Shown one piece after another: positions 32,104 to 40,795 of a DNA stretch of 64,000 nucleotides. How positions within the stretch are numbered: position 1 is the stretch's first letter; each line of letters opens with the position of its first letter. The notes beneath the pieces are model-generated. The model had not been told where the DNA came from and made no database searches. It was given only the letters and a program-made list of their open reading frames with translations. The position numbers were made by a program, and so were the translations under genes. The stretch spans positions 310,001 through 374,000 of the forward strand of contig JACKAW010000003.1 of NCBI GenBank assembly GCA_020634885.1, read 5' to 3'. Origin of the DNA: Anaerolineales bacterium (GTDB lineage Bacteria > Chloroflexota > Anaerolineae > Anaerolineales > Villigracilaceae).

Positions 32104-32209
32104 CTCTTATCCAGAGAGGCGGAGGGAACGGCCCTGCGATGCCTCGACAACCGGTCAATGAAAATTGAACACGGTGCCAATTCCGACAGGAGAAGCTGGA
32201 AGATGAGAG
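32104..32209 (+). promoter_or_regulatory. SAM-I (S-box) riboswitch aptamer
   Basis: The leader of metK has the S-box core: CTTATC(C)AGAGAGGCGGAGGGA near the 5' side, the ACGGCCCTGCGATGCCTCGA junction, GGTGCCAATTCC and the closing AGATGAGAG. These conserved blocks and their order fit the SAM-I class. Binding of S-adenosylmethionine should stabilise the aptamer and release the downstream terminator, lowering metK expression when SAM is plentiful. Confidence 0.92.
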
Positions 32210-32229
32210 GGTAGCACAAAGCAATGAGT

Positions 32230-32271
32230 GATTTGCCCTTTCCGCTCGTCTGAAAGGGCAAATCTTTTTTT
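32230..32271 (+). terminator. Riboswitch-controlled terminator before metK
   Basis: GATTTGCCCTTTC (32230-32242) and GAAAGGGCAAATC (32252-32264) form a perfect 13-base stem followed by a T-run, between the SAM aptamer and the metK ribosome binding site. This is the expression platform of an off-switch. Confidence 0.92.
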
Positions 32272-32288
32272 ACAAGGAGACAAAGTAC

Positions 32289-33500
32289 ATGAGCAATACA
32301 TTTATGACCTCCCCCAGTCTGATGTTCACATCAGAGTCTGTGACGGAAGGACACCCCGATAAGATCTGCGATCAGGTTTCGGATGCCGTTTTGGATGCCT
32401 GTTTGGAACAGGATCCACGTTCACGCGTAGCCTGCGAAACCGCTGTCAAGACCGGTTATGTGATGCTGCTCGGTGAGATCACCACAAATGCGCACATCAA
32501 CTACGATGAATTAGTTCGCAAGACCGTAAACGAAATTGGTTACGACTCCAGCGAGAAGGGTTTCGATGGAAATTCCTGCGGTGTGTTGGTTGCCATTGCA
32601 AAACAATCTGGCGATATCGCCATGGGCGTGGATAAGGCTCTCGAAGCCAAAAGCGGCGAAATGACCGAAGCTGAAGTGGAAGCCGTGGGCGCGGGCGACC
32701 AGGGCATGATGTTCGGTTACGCATGTAACGAAACCCCCACCCTGATGCCGATGCCGATCTATCTTGCGCACAAGCTCACCCGCAAACAGAGCGAACTTCG
32801 CAAAAGCGGCGCCATTGAATGGCTGCGCCCCGATGCCAAGAGCCAGGTGACCATTGAGTATTCCAACGGTCAGCCCAAGCGCATTGATACGGTGTTGGTT
32901 TCAACCCAGCATGCTCCCGAGATTTCACAAAACGAACTTATTGAAGTCGTTACCGAAGAACTCATCATGAAGACGCTTCCCGAAAATTTGGTTGATAAGA
33001 ATCTCAAGGTTTTCGTCAACCCGACCGGTCGTTTCGTGGTCGGTGGTCCGATGGGCGATGCCGGTGTGACCGGACGCAAGATCATCGTGGATACCTACGG
33101 CGGCATGGGTCGTCACGGTGGCGGCGCATTCTCCGGAAAAGACCCCACGAAGGTAGATCGCTCCGCTGCGTATGCCGCCCGTTATGTAGCCAAGAACGTT
33201 GTGGCTGCGGGTCTGGCAGACCGTGTGGAAGTTCAGGTCGCTTACGCCATTGGTGTGGCTCACCCGCTTTCAGTGAACGTGGAAACCTTCGGCACCGCCA
33301 AGATCGACGACGCCAAGATCGCCGCGCTCATCAACGAATACTTCGACCTGCGCCCCGGTGCGATCATCCGTGACCTCGGTCTGCGCAAACCCATCTACCG
33401 CCAGACCGCTGCGTACGGTCACTTCGGTCGCGATGATATCCAGCTTCCTTGGGAGAATACGGATAAGGCTGCCGCGCTGAAAAAGGCTGCGGGACTTTAG
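32289..33500 (+). CDS. metK: S-adenosylmethionine synthetase
   Basis: The 403-residue enzyme makes SAM from methionine and ATP in the cytoplasm. Motifs are SESVTEGHPDKICDQVSDAV at the N-terminus (ATP and Mg binding), GAGDQGMMFGYACNE in the middle, and GGGAFSGKDPTKVDRSAAYA in the third domain, the last being the phosphate-binding loop. Length and domain order are normal. The AAGGAG site precedes the ATG by eleven bases. The SAM-I riboswitch directly upstream gives feedback control. A strong terminator follows. Confidence 0.98.
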   Translation: MSNTFMTSPSLMFTSESVTEGHPDKICDQVSDAVLDACLEQDPRSRVACETAVKTGYVMLLGEITTNAHINYDELVRKTVNEIGYDSSEKGFDGNSCGVLVAIAKQSGDIAMGVDKALEAKSGEMTEAEVEAVGAGDQGMMFGYACNETPTLMPMPIYLAHKLTRKQSELRKSGAIEWLRPDAKSQVTIEYSNGQPKRIDTVLVSTQHAPEISQNELIEVVTEELIMKTLPENLVDKNLKVFVNPTGRFVVGGPMGDAGVTGRKIIVDTYGGMGRHGGGAFSGKDPTKVDRSAAYAARYVAKNVVAAGLADRVEVQVAYAIGVAHPLSVNVETFGTAKIDDAKIAALINEYFDLRPGAIIRDLGLRKPIYRQTAAYGHFGRDDIQLPWENTDKAAALKKAAGL

Positions 33501-33520
33501 TTTTTTAGTTAGATAGTAAA

Positions 33521-33551
33521 AACGCCACTGATTTCTCAGTGGCGTTTTTTT
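33521..33551. terminator. Intrinsic terminator after metK
   Basis: AACGCCACTG and CAGTGGCGTT form a perfect 10-base stem with a six-base loop and a T-run, 20 bases after the metK stop; the A-run on the other side makes it usable by the convergent cbiO transcript. Confidence 0.9.
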
Positions 33552-33633
33552 ATTTAAGAGGTTTGGGTAATATAAGGCGAATAAAAATTACACAAGGGTT
33601 GAATTTGACTATTAAGTACCCAATAAGTATTTT

Positions 33634-34389
33634 TTAAGGCTTCTCCAGCCCGTGCGCATTCAGCAAGGCTTCATCCTTCAAAATATCCATCGTCAAGCCA
33701 TCGGCAACTACCTTGCCTTCGTCCATCACAATCGTGCGCGGAAAAAGCTCTTCAACCAGTTTCATGTCATGGGTCGAAACCAGCATAGTGATCGGCAAGT
33801 CGCGCAGAAGATTAATCAGTGTCCGACGGGCACGGGGGTCAAGCCCGGCTGAGGGTTCATCCAACACCAACAAACTCGGGTTCATCGAAAGCACGGTAGC
33901 AATGGCAATGCGCTTCTTCTCCCCCACGCTCAAGTGATGAGAGAGACGGTCACGGTACGAAGTCATTCGCACAGCGTCAAGCGCCGCCTCTACCCGCGCA
34001 CGGACTTCGTCCTCGGGCAAGCCCATATGCAGCGGACCAAAGGCAACATCCTCAAAAACTGTCGGCGAAAAAAGTTGGTCATCTGGGTTCTGGAAGACGA
34101 GCCCCACCTGGGCGCGGATGGCAGGCAAATTGTCACGATTGAGGCGCATCCCTGCAATTTCCACCTCGCCCTTGCCTCCCAAAATCCCATTCAAATGCAG
34201 CATCAACGTAGATTTGCCCGCACCGTTCGGTCCCACCAATGCCACCTTATCACCCTCGCACAACTTCAACGAAACGCCATGCAAAGCAGAGTGCCCATCG
34301 GGGTACGAAAAATGCAGATCATTCACCGCGAGGATATCCCCATCACATTCCGGGGCTTTAAAATTATTTTTAATATGCGTAACCGGCAT
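33634..34389 (-). CDS. cbiO: ECF transporter ATPase CbiO (cobalt/nickel)
   Basis: The 251-residue ATPase powers the metal ECF transporter. It shows Walker A GPNGAGKSTLML, the Q-loop QNPDDQLFSPTV, the signature LSVGEKKRIAIA, Walker B LLVLDEPSAGLD and the switch His in STHDMKL. The A-loop aromatic is in FSYPDGHSAL. The gene overlaps the cbiQ stop by one TAATG junction and ends the regulator-cbiM-cbiQ-cbiO operon. No vitamin-specific S component is present, so the metal-specific CbiM defines the substrate. Usually two copies of one ATPase bind CbiQ. Confidence 0.94.
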   Translation of the reverse strand: MPVTHIKNNFKAPECDGDILAVNDLHFSYPDGHSALHGVSLKLCEGDKVALVGPNGAGKSTLMLHLNGILGGKGEVEIAGMRLNRDNLPAIRAQVGLVFQNPDDQLFSPTVFEDVAFGPLHMGLPEDEVRARVEAALDAVRMTSYRDRLSHHLSVGEKKRIAIATVLSMNPSLLVLDEPSAGLDPRARRTLINLLRDLPITMLVSTHDMKLVEELFPRTIVMDEGKVVADGLTMDILKDEALLNAHGLEKP

Positions 34390-35180
34390 TAGAACCTTCC
34401 AATAACTTGCATCAAAAAAATGATCAACACCGCAAAGGCGGTCACATAATAATCACGCGATTTCATTTCATGCGGATTCAACGTGTAAAGATGACCGGCA
34501 TAGCCGCGCGCGATCATCGCATTGTAAATGCGATCACTGCGTTCATAGCTTCGCAGGAATAACTGACCCGCCATATTGCCAGCCACCTTTGCGCGCCAAA
34601 AAACGCCTCCCCCCGACCTCGTGCCTATTGCGGCAGCCGAGCGGCTTTCCCTCGCCCGAAGCAGACGGAAGACCTCATCCGTCAGCACAAAAAGATAGCG
34701 ATACAGAAAGGCTATAATGGTTGTCAATACGGCTGGCACACGCAAATGCTCCAACGCATGGATAATGTCTGGAAAACGCGTCACTGCCACAAGAAGAATT
34801 GCCATCTGCACCGAAAGCCACGAACGGATGAGAATGCTCACAAAACGCAAAAGTCCCGCGTCTGTGATGGTAAAGTCCCAGGTAATAAAGCGAAGAGTGG
34901 TAAGTGGATTTCCCGGTATGGAAAATAGAACCGTGATGGCGATCAACGCAAACGGCAGGGCAATAATGGAACGCTTGAGGCTATACCCCAAGCCAAGTTT
35001 CGAAAGATGATTTGCCAACAGCAAAAATAACCATGCTGTTAAAAATGCCAACCAGGCGCCATCTGGCAACAGGGCATTAGACAGGATAAAGACAATGGTC
35101 ACAACCACCTTCACGCGTGGGTCAAGCCGGTGGAGGAAACTTTCTTTATCATGATAACGATCAAAAGCATCAAAGTGCAT
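34389..35180 (-). CDS. cbiQ: ECF transporter transmembrane protein CbiQ
   Basis: The 263-residue inner-membrane T component links CbiM to the ATPase. It has several hydrophobic helices after the cytoplasmic start DKESFLHRLDPRVKVV, and the coupling region LRARESRSAAAIGTR with the Ala-Arg-Gly motif NAMIARGYAG, typical for ECF T components. The start at 35180 (MHFDAFDRYHDKESFL) is taken because the family begins there; an ATG at 35225 would place a palindromic repeat inside the gene. It overlaps cbiO by TAATG. Confidence 0.9.
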   Translation of the reverse strand: MHFDAFDRYHDKESFLHRLDPRVKVVVTIVFILSNALLPDGAWLAFLTAWLFLLLANHLSKLGLGYSLKRSIIALPFALIAITVLFSIPGNPLTTLRFITWDFTITDAGLLRFVSILIRSWLSVQMAILLVAVTRFPDIIHALEHLRVPAVLTTIIAFLYRYLFVLTDEVFRLLRARESRSAAAIGTRSGGGVFWRAKVAGNMAGQLFLRSYERSDRIYNAMIARGYAGHLYTLNPHEMKSRDYYVTAFAVLIIFLMQVIGRF

Positions 35181-35191
35181 AATAAATAATC

Positions 35192-35226
35192 CGTGATGCG
35201 TAATGCGTAAAAAATTACGCATCACG
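35192..35226. repeat. Intercistronic palindrome between cbiM and cbiQ
   Basis: CGTGATGCGTAA (35192-35203) and TTACGCATCACG (35215-35226) are perfect 12-base arms filling the gap between cbiM and cbiQ. A similar GATGCGTAATGCGT string occurs near 52876 within a kinase gene. It may tune expression between the two cistrons. Confidence 0.6.
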
Positions 35227-35235
35227 TTTTATATT

Positions 35236-36171
35236 TTAAGAATGGGCTTTCATCCCACGACCAACAAGCAAAATGATAATGCCGACTACAACGACACCCA
35301 CTACACCTGCAAATATCGTCGATAACGCCGTTTCACCGAGGAAGGGCAGTGTGTAGTCTGGAATGATCTCATACGGCGCAGATTGTCCAGCATTGATAAA
35401 GCCCATATCAGTGGCTACACGCTCCAGACCATCGGGGTCGGCTGATGCGAGCGGCGAAAGCAGGACGACCAACAGAGAAATGATCGCACCGACAAATACC
35501 CAAGAGCGGCTACCCTTTGCAGATTCAGAGCCTTCACCGAGCAGGTCGGGGCGGGTTTGCATAATGAAAGCCACAGCAAAGACCGTAATCAATGCCTCGC
35601 CGAGACCGATCAATGCATGAACGCCAAGCATGGCAGGGATGACAATGTCAAGCTGTGACGTACCGCTCAACCACAATTGCAAAGAAGTGAGCAGCGCACC
35701 CGCCATTACTGAAAGCCACGCAGCCACACCGATCACGCCCAACTTTACGCCTTTAGAACTTCCACTGACAGAGCGATACAAGCCGTAGCCGATTGCCGCC
35801 GTGACCAAGCCCATATTGAGGATGTTCGCACCCATCACAAGCAAACCGCCATCCTGAAATAGTAATGCCTGAACGGCAACAACAGCCGTCATAACGAGCA
35901 TCCCAGCCCAAGGTCCGAGGACGATGGCGGCAAGCGCACCGCCCAACATGTGACCAGATGTGCCGCCCGCCACAGGGAAGTTGATCATCTGTGCGGCGAA
36001 AATAAATGCAGCCATTACGCCCATCAGCGGAATTTGCTTCTCGCCCAATGCCTTGTTGGTCTTTGAAACAGCAACGCCAAGAATGGCAACGGTGATCACC
36101 CAGCAAATAACTGAAACAATAAGGCTAAGAAAACCATCGGGAATGTGAAGAGGAGTTGGAGAATAATACAT
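35236..36171 (-). CDS. cbiM: CbiM/NikM-type metal-binding component with fused CbiN-like C-terminus
   Basis: The 311-residue membrane protein is the substrate-binding component of a cobalt or nickel ECF transporter. The core has HIPDGFLSL, INFPVAGGTSGHMLGGALAA and VHALIGLGEALI, and about seven helices. The last ~90 residues (SADPDGLERVA, then a final helix VVGVVVVGIIILLVG) resemble CbiN/NikN (PDGLE) fused to the C-terminus. In CbiM and NikM the chain normally starts Met-His and the N-terminal amine and His2 bind the metal; here nine residues (MYYSPTPL plus His) precede the IPDG motif and no start codon exists nearer. Either the extension is removed or metal binding is altered. It follows the Fur-family gene by one base. 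Confidence 0.9.
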   Translation of the reverse strand: MYYSPTPLHIPDGFLSLIVSVICWVITVAILGVAVSKTNKALGEKQIPLMGVMAAFIFAAQMINFPVAGGTSGHMLGGALAAIVLGPWAGMLVMTAVVAVQALLFQDGGLLVMGANILNMGLVTAAIGYGLYRSVSGSSKGVKLGVIGVAAWLSVMAGALLTSLQLWLSGTSQLDIVIPAMLGVHALIGLGEALITVFAVAFIMQTRPDLLGEGSESAKGSRSWVFVGAIISLLVVLLSPLASADPDGLERVATDMGFINAGQSAPYEIIPDYTLPFLGETALSTIFAGVVGVVVVGIIILLVGRGMKAHS

Positions 36172-36172
36172 G

Positions 36173-36598
36173 TTAGCTTCCTTTCTGACAATTGGAACAA
36201 ATACCGAAAAAAGTTAGGTGGCTATCCGTTAACCGATAGCCGCTGACGGTCTCAAGTTGGTGATACAGCGGTGTCAATAGTTCGTGTTCTACCTCCATTT
36301 CGCTTCCGCATGTTCTACACTTCAAATGATGATGGTCGTGTCCTGTAATTTCATATACGAGATGACCATTTCCCATGTGCGCAGGGCGTACCAAGCCGTT
36401 CTCGGAGAGAAACTCCAACGTACGATAGACCGTCGTCTCGGTGAGACCGGGCAACTCGGCGCTGGCTTGCTCATACACTTCCGTTGGGGAAAGATGTTTT
36501 GCCGAATGGTGGAGCACATGCAAAATGGCAAGGCGCTGAGGGGTCATTCGGTATCCGCGCGCACGGAGTTGGGGGGAATAGTCATTTCCGCAGGACAT
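36173..36598 (-). CDS. Fur-family metal-responsive repressor (likely Nur/Zur-type)
   Basis: The 141-residue regulator has the Fur winged helix (GYRMTPQRLAILHVL, LTETTVYRTLEFLSENG) and the dimerisation domain with DHHHLKCRTCG and FFGICSNCQ; the two Cys-x2-Cys pairs form a structural zinc site, and the His cluster is a sensing site. Its position before cbiMQO suggests nickel or cobalt sensing, but zinc is possible. The start at 36598 has AAGGAG; codons further upstream overlap the operator. It probably represses its own operon through the palindrome at 36607-36628. Confidence 0.88.
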   Translation of the reverse strand: MSCGNDYSPQLRARGYRMTPQRLAILHVLHHSAKHLSPTEVYEQASAELPGLTETTVYRTLEFLSENGLVRPAHMGNGHLVYEITGHDHHHLKCRTCGSEMEVEHELLTPLYHQLETVSGYRLTDSHLTFFGICSNCQKGS

Positions 36599-36606
36599 GG
36601 GTCTCC

Positions 36607-36628
36607 TTATTGCAACTTTTTGCAATAA
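36607..36628 (-). promoter_or_regulatory. Fur-type operator (TTATTGCAA-N4-TTGCAATAA)
   Basis: A perfect palindrome with arms of nine bases (36607-36615 and 36620-36628) lies directly upstream of the regulator's ribosome binding site. The architecture is that of Fur-family boxes, so it is the probable autoregulatory site of the regulator-cbiMQO operon. Confidence 0.75.
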
Positions 36629-36674
36629 CATTTTTTAGAATATCATAGAATGGAAAATCTTACATGAATAGAGG

Positions 36675-37394
36675 TTAAGGTTCCCACATAAAGTGGACAA
36701 GCGCCGCAAGTGCAGGACGGCTCTCTTGCCGTACCATGCCCAACAGCCATGTTTCCCAATCCAAATAGCCGTTTTGTTCAGTCCCGGGGAAATGAACAGA
36801 GTAAAAATCCATAGTACTGTAGGGAAATTCAGGCGTGTAGGTTGCCCCGCCTGTCACAATTTGATTACATATGATGTATGAATTTTCAGAAAATACTTTA
36901 TCCAACGAAGGCAGAACGACTTCATGGAAAGAACCCACTACCGGTGCGCCACTGCCCGCACCCAGCCCCCAATCTGCTTCGTAGGTGGTTTCAAAGATGA
37001 ATTGGATATTTTCAAAATAGGTAATGGGATTTCCGTTACGGATATACACCACACCCACCCCTGAAGATGGATTGATCAATGAAGAAAGCAATTCGCCGTC
37101 ACGGGTTAGAAGCGCGGTTTGAAAGTCTAGCAACAACTGGTACGCACGGGTATCCTGACAAATACTTTCATCATTATGTTCGGGGATCGCTGTGAGTAAA
37201 ACGGGGATATCGTTGAATGCCATCTCTGAAGGGATGAATGGAACTGTGACTTGCGTTGCAGAAGCAGGCGTCCGTGTAGGCGAAGCCGGTTGTGACGCAT
37301 CAGGCAAAATGGCAGTCGGATCCGGCGGTGCATCCACAGGGATGACACAGGCGGAGAGGATAAATACAAAAACGAATATCAATTTGCGTCCCAT
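36675..37394 (-). CDS. Hypothetical lipoprotein
   Basis: The 239-residue protein has a lipoprotein signal with lipobox LSAC at about residues 13-16, then a Pro/Thr/Ser-rich linker (PPDPTAILPDASQPASPTR) and a globular domain from about residue 60 with motifs ICQDTRAYQLLLDFQTALL, LINPSSGVGVVYIRNGNPIT and YSVHFPGTEQNGYLDWETWL. I do not recognise the domain family. It is anchored on the outer membrane face. An AAGGATG site precedes the ATG. The gene lies between the Fur regulator and the NACHT cluster with no clear functional link to either. Confidence 0.65.
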   Translation of the reverse strand: MGRKLIFVFVFILSACVIPVDAPPDPTAILPDASQPASPTRTPASATQVTVPFIPSEMAFNDIPVLLTAIPEHNDESICQDTRAYQLLLDFQTALLTRDGELLSSLINPSSGVGVVYIRNGNPITYFENIQFIFETTYEADWGLGAGSGAPVVGSFHEVVLPSLDKVFSENSYIICNQIVTGGATYTPEFPYSTMDFYSVHFPGTEQNGYLDWETWLLGMVRQESRPALAALVHFMWEP

Positions 37395-37451
37395 TTTTTC
37401 ATCCTTAAATAAAAACTGGCGGAGAATTTCCGCCAGCCATTGTACTCTTTC

Positions 37452-37859
37452 CTACGCATTCCCATCTTCTGCCGCTTTTTTGGCAATACGTTTGATAACC
37501 TCTGCAACACCGCTGACGGGATTTTTGAGCGTTTCGAACGCCACCTCCACGATCTCGGGCGCCATGCGTTTAATGTTGCGAAAACGACGCCCGATGAAGG
37601 TTTCATCGGGCTCGGGTTCTGCAAGAGCGGTTTGCACTTCTTGCAGTTCCGCTTTCACATCTTGTTTGTCTGCGGGAGTTAGTGTTTTGCTTTCATCCAC
37701 TGTGCGGTAAATGATCTCAAAACGGGAATTAAGTTGGGCAGTCTGATTGGTGACGATGTTGTTATTGCCCACCACAATATTACTGCCACTCACATTGCCG
37801 CCAACAACTACACTGCCGCTGCCAGCGCTTATACCGTCTTTTTTATTTTTATCAGCCAT
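37452..37859 (-). CDS. Small protein with glycine-rich tag, companion of the NACHT-FGE protein
   Basis: The 135-residue protein has an N-terminal stretch (SAGSGSVVVGGNVSGSNIVV, then GNNNIV) that matches in layout a segment near the N-terminus of the next gene's product (NESVAIGGSVTDSAIIHGQT). The remainder is helical: FEIIYRTVDESKTLTPADKQ, DVKAELQEVQTAL and a C-terminal helix AEVIKRIAKKAAEDG. The beta-strand-like repeat GGxVxxSxIxxG in both proteins suggests a shared contact motif, so the small protein may bind the STAND ATPase. The gene is 9 bases downstream of the NACHT gene. Family unknown to me. Confidence 0.6.
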   Translation of the reverse strand: MADKNKKDGISAGSGSVVVGGNVSGSNIVVGNNNIVTNQTAQLNSRFEIIYRTVDESKTLTPADKQDVKAELQEVQTALAEPEPDETFIGRRFRNIKRMAPEIVEVAFETLKNPVSGVAEVIKRIAKKAAEDGNA

Positions 37860-37868
37860 AATTTTCTC

Positions 37869-40502
37869 CTATACTGCCTTTGGCGCGATCGCCACACGAA
37901 ATCCGAGATCATCATTGAACATGAGCGGGATGGACCAATTGCAAAAATGAGAGCGTGCAAACCATTGATACCCGATCCACGAGCCGCCGCGCACCAGCCG
38001 ATATTTTTTGTCGTCATCATACCATGAGCTAGACCACTCCCAAACGTTGCCGCTCATATCCCATGCTTCCGTTGGGCTGACTCCTTGTTTGAATGTTGAA
38101 ACTGCCGTCGTGCCACCCAAGCCAGAACCGGTGGGGTCGCTATCCCACGTATTGGCTGCGTTTTTATTAAAACCATCGCCCCAGGGATATTCGCGTCCGT
38201 CAGTACCGCGGGAGGCGCGTTCCCATTCGTCACTGCTCAACAATCGCACGGTATAGCCTTCAGGTACTGCTACGATCTTTTTTGAGAGCCAGTTGCAATA
38301 GGCTTCAGCCTCATACCAGCACACCCCCACCACCGGCACAATCGGGTTTCCCAATTCGATGTTATGCCAATAGTATGGCATATTCCGTTTTGAAAGCGGG
38401 CGATGGTCCAGCCAGTCACGGACTACAGCTTCCATTGTCCGTTGATCGTATTTGCCGGTACGCCATTCCCAGCCGAGTTCGCTCCACAGTTCGCGGTTTT
38501 GATAGCCATCCTCTTTAACAAAACGTGCAAATTGGATATTTGTAACAGGATATTTGGCAGCAAAATATGAATACGGAATTTCCTTCGCTTCTTTCTTAAT
38601 TCCGGCTTGAAACTCACCATTGGGCACTTCTACAAACCGATCCAACTCTGCGGGTCGCCAGCCCAATCTGCCCAATAATAGACCTGCCCTTCGCCGTAGT
38701 TCAGAGCGAACTTCCTCATCCTGCATACATTCAACCAGTGCGTGGATTACAAGGTCGCGGGTGGTATGCGGAACACCGTTCGGCGATGTATCCAAAACGG
38801 CATCTCCCGCAAGAACCACTGCTTCGCCTGGTGGTCCTGGTTTGCGGTCTATGATCGCTTCCACTACCTGACCAGCAACTTTGGGTAATTGCTGGCGAAT
38901 GCCAAGATACCCAATGGTCAACAAGGTCACTTCACGCCACGCCTGTTCACCAACATGACGAGAGAGCGTATCAATGATGGGCGCAGAGTCGCCTTGTCCC
39001 ATCAAAGCGAGTGCAACAGCGGCAAGGTATTCTTCAAATGTGAGGTGGATGAAACCGTATTCACCCGGGCCACGTTCGAGCAATAGGGCGGCATGTTCAC
39101 GGACATCCAGCATAAACTGGCGCGCAGATTGATGAGGAGAGCTTTCGCCACGTTCTTCAAAAAGTTCTTCCAATTTGCGGCGCATTTCCTCACGCCCAAT
39201 TAAGCCCACCCCCGGGTTGACTTCGTGCATCCATAACGCCAATGGCGCAAGAATGCGCACAGTTTGGACATCGTCAATATCGCGTCCGGGGGCGCGTCCG
39301 CTCAAACTGCGGGCACGGTTCCATGTGGAGAGCAGGGTCACTACATATTGGTCATATAGTTGAACACGGCGTTCTGGCAGCGTAACACCCTGACGTTTCA
39401 TCAAGGCAAGGATCGTCAATAGCAAAGGGGTCGATGCAAGTTGGCGCACGCCATCATTGTGTTGGATCGCATCCAAAAGTTCACGCCGGTCGGTTTCAGC
39501 ATCTGATTGGGCAATGGATGTATTACCTTGCACCTGTTTTTCCAATGCAGAAGTCCAATGCTCAACGAACTTTTCGATCTCGTCGTCCTCAAAATCTACA
39601 ATGGTGCATTCCGCCAGGTCTTCGGCAGAGGGGCGCACAGCGCGATAACCAACAACACGACTGGTAAGTACAAATTTGTTCCCCCGATGGCGGTGAAAGG
39701 AATAAAAATCCACTACGCGTTCGACAACAGTATTGCGCATGTTGAGGTCGCGAACTTCATCAAGCCCATCCAATAAGATGAGGGCACGTCCGGCTTTGAG
39801 CGCTTCGACAAGCATCTGCCCAATGGGCAGGGTGGAGCCGATCAACAGCATGAAGTATTCGGCAATAAATTCATCCAGACGGATGTCTTTTTGTTGAAGT
39901 GCATTTGCAAATGCCGCAAGCGGAAGCAAAATGGGCAGGTAATCATCCAACCCCATCTTTGCGCCTTCGCCGCGAGCCAGTCTTACAGCGAGGTATTTTA
40001 CAAAGGTGGTTTTTCCGGCGCCCGGGTCGCCAAGAATGATGACGCCTGAATTATTTTTCAAGACGTTGAGCAGGGGAACCGGTTCGCCAAAATGAAGTGG
40101 TTCTTCGTATTCAGAAACATCACGTCCGGCAATGCTTAGGTCACGCTTCCAGGTCTCCCCTTCTGGTAATTCCATACGCGCCTTGAGCGGAACATAGAGG
40201 TCTAATAATTTCAGGCGGAGGGGAATACGATCTGCAACACCCATGCCCTTAAGGCTGAGGTAATAATGCCGGTCTGTCAGGTAGGCAAGGTAGGCTGCGG
40301 TGGCTTGTGCAATGGTTTCGGGTGGAATTTCTGGCTTTAGGTCTTGCCAGAAGCGGTTGGCAAGAATAATTGTCTGCCCGTGGATGATGGCGCTATCTGT
40401 GACAGAGCCACCAATGGCGACACTTTCATTTCCCGCCTGAATTTCAAGATTTTTTCTTGATTCTTTGTTCGATTGTTTTGAAGGTGTTTTTTTACTGGTC
40501 AT
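37869..40502 (-). CDS. STAND protein: NACHT NTPase with C-terminal FGE-sulfatase domain
   Basis: The 877-residue cytoplasmic protein has an N-terminal GGSVTDSAIIHG tag (about 20-45), a NACHT ATPase (about 120-480) with Walker A GVIILGDPGAGKTTFVKYLA and Walker B ALILLDGLDEVRDL, a helical mid region (about 490-635), and a formylglycine-generating-enzyme-type domain (about 640-875) with YPVTNIQFARFV, EWERASRGTDGREYPWGDGF, MSGNVWEWSSSWYDD and DDLGFRVA. NACHT plus FGE is typical of bacterial conflict or signalling STAND proteins, where oligomerisation on a trigger activates an effector. The start at 40502 with GAGG is chosen over upstream codons. Its partner is probably the small protein downstream. 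Confidence 0.88.
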   Translation of the reverse strand: MTSKKTPSKQSNKESRKNLEIQAGNESVAIGGSVTDSAIIHGQTIILANRFWQDLKPEIPPETIAQATAAYLAYLTDRHYYLSLKGMGVADRIPLRLKLLDLYVPLKARMELPEGETWKRDLSIAGRDVSEYEEPLHFGEPVPLLNVLKNNSGVIILGDPGAGKTTFVKYLAVRLARGEGAKMGLDDYLPILLPLAAFANALQQKDIRLDEFIAEYFMLLIGSTLPIGQMLVEALKAGRALILLDGLDEVRDLNMRNTVVERVVDFYSFHRHRGNKFVLTSRVVGYRAVRPSAEDLAECTIVDFEDDEIEKFVEHWTSALEKQVQGNTSIAQSDAETDRRELLDAIQHNDGVRQLASTPLLLTILALMKRQGVTLPERRVQLYDQYVVTLLSTWNRARSLSGRAPGRDIDDVQTVRILAPLALWMHEVNPGVGLIGREEMRRKLEELFEERGESSPHQSARQFMLDVREHAALLLERGPGEYGFIHLTFEEYLAAVALALMGQGDSAPIIDTLSRHVGEQAWREVTLLTIGYLGIRQQLPKVAGQVVEAIIDRKPGPPGEAVVLAGDAVLDTSPNGVPHTTRDLVIHALVECMQDEEVRSELRRRAGLLLGRLGWRPAELDRFVEVPNGEFQAGIKKEAKEIPYSYFAAKYPVTNIQFARFVKEDGYQNRELWSELGWEWRTGKYDQRTMEAVVRDWLDHRPLSKRNMPYYWHNIELGNPIVPVVGVCWYEAEAYCNWLSKKIVAVPEGYTVRLLSSDEWERASRGTDGREYPWGDGFNKNAANTWDSDPTGSGLGGTTAVSTFKQGVSPTEAWDMSGNVWEWSSSWYDDDKKYRLVRGGSWIGYQWFARSHFCNWSIPLMFNDDLGFRVAIAPKAV

Positions 40503-40690
40503 ACCAGCCTCAATGTTTTGCCAAGTATACAACCAGAATGAAGTGATAACTTCTATCTTGCAAGGTTGTAAGGAACCTTGCGAATATTGACTATGCGAAA
40601 AACTCCCTGTAGTATTCGAAATCAATTTACAAATTTTTGAGCCTGGCGGGTTGCTCCCCTGCTCCATTAAAACGTGGTTTTCAAAAAAAA

Positions 40691-40717
40691 CTCACCCATT
40701 GAGGGTGAGTTTTTTTT
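40691..40717. terminator. Intrinsic terminator, FIST gene end
   Basis: CTCACCC and GGGTGAG arms with A- and T-runs on both sides, between the FIST gene stop and the NACHT gene promoter region. The surrounding 290-base gap (40503-40795) contains nothing else I can support. Confidence 0.8.
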
Positions 40718-40795
40718 ATTAGGCTTTTTGCAAAAAACTATTTTTTTACCTTACCCAAGGTGGACAGGGACGGCAGGAGCACTTACTCAAAAGGT

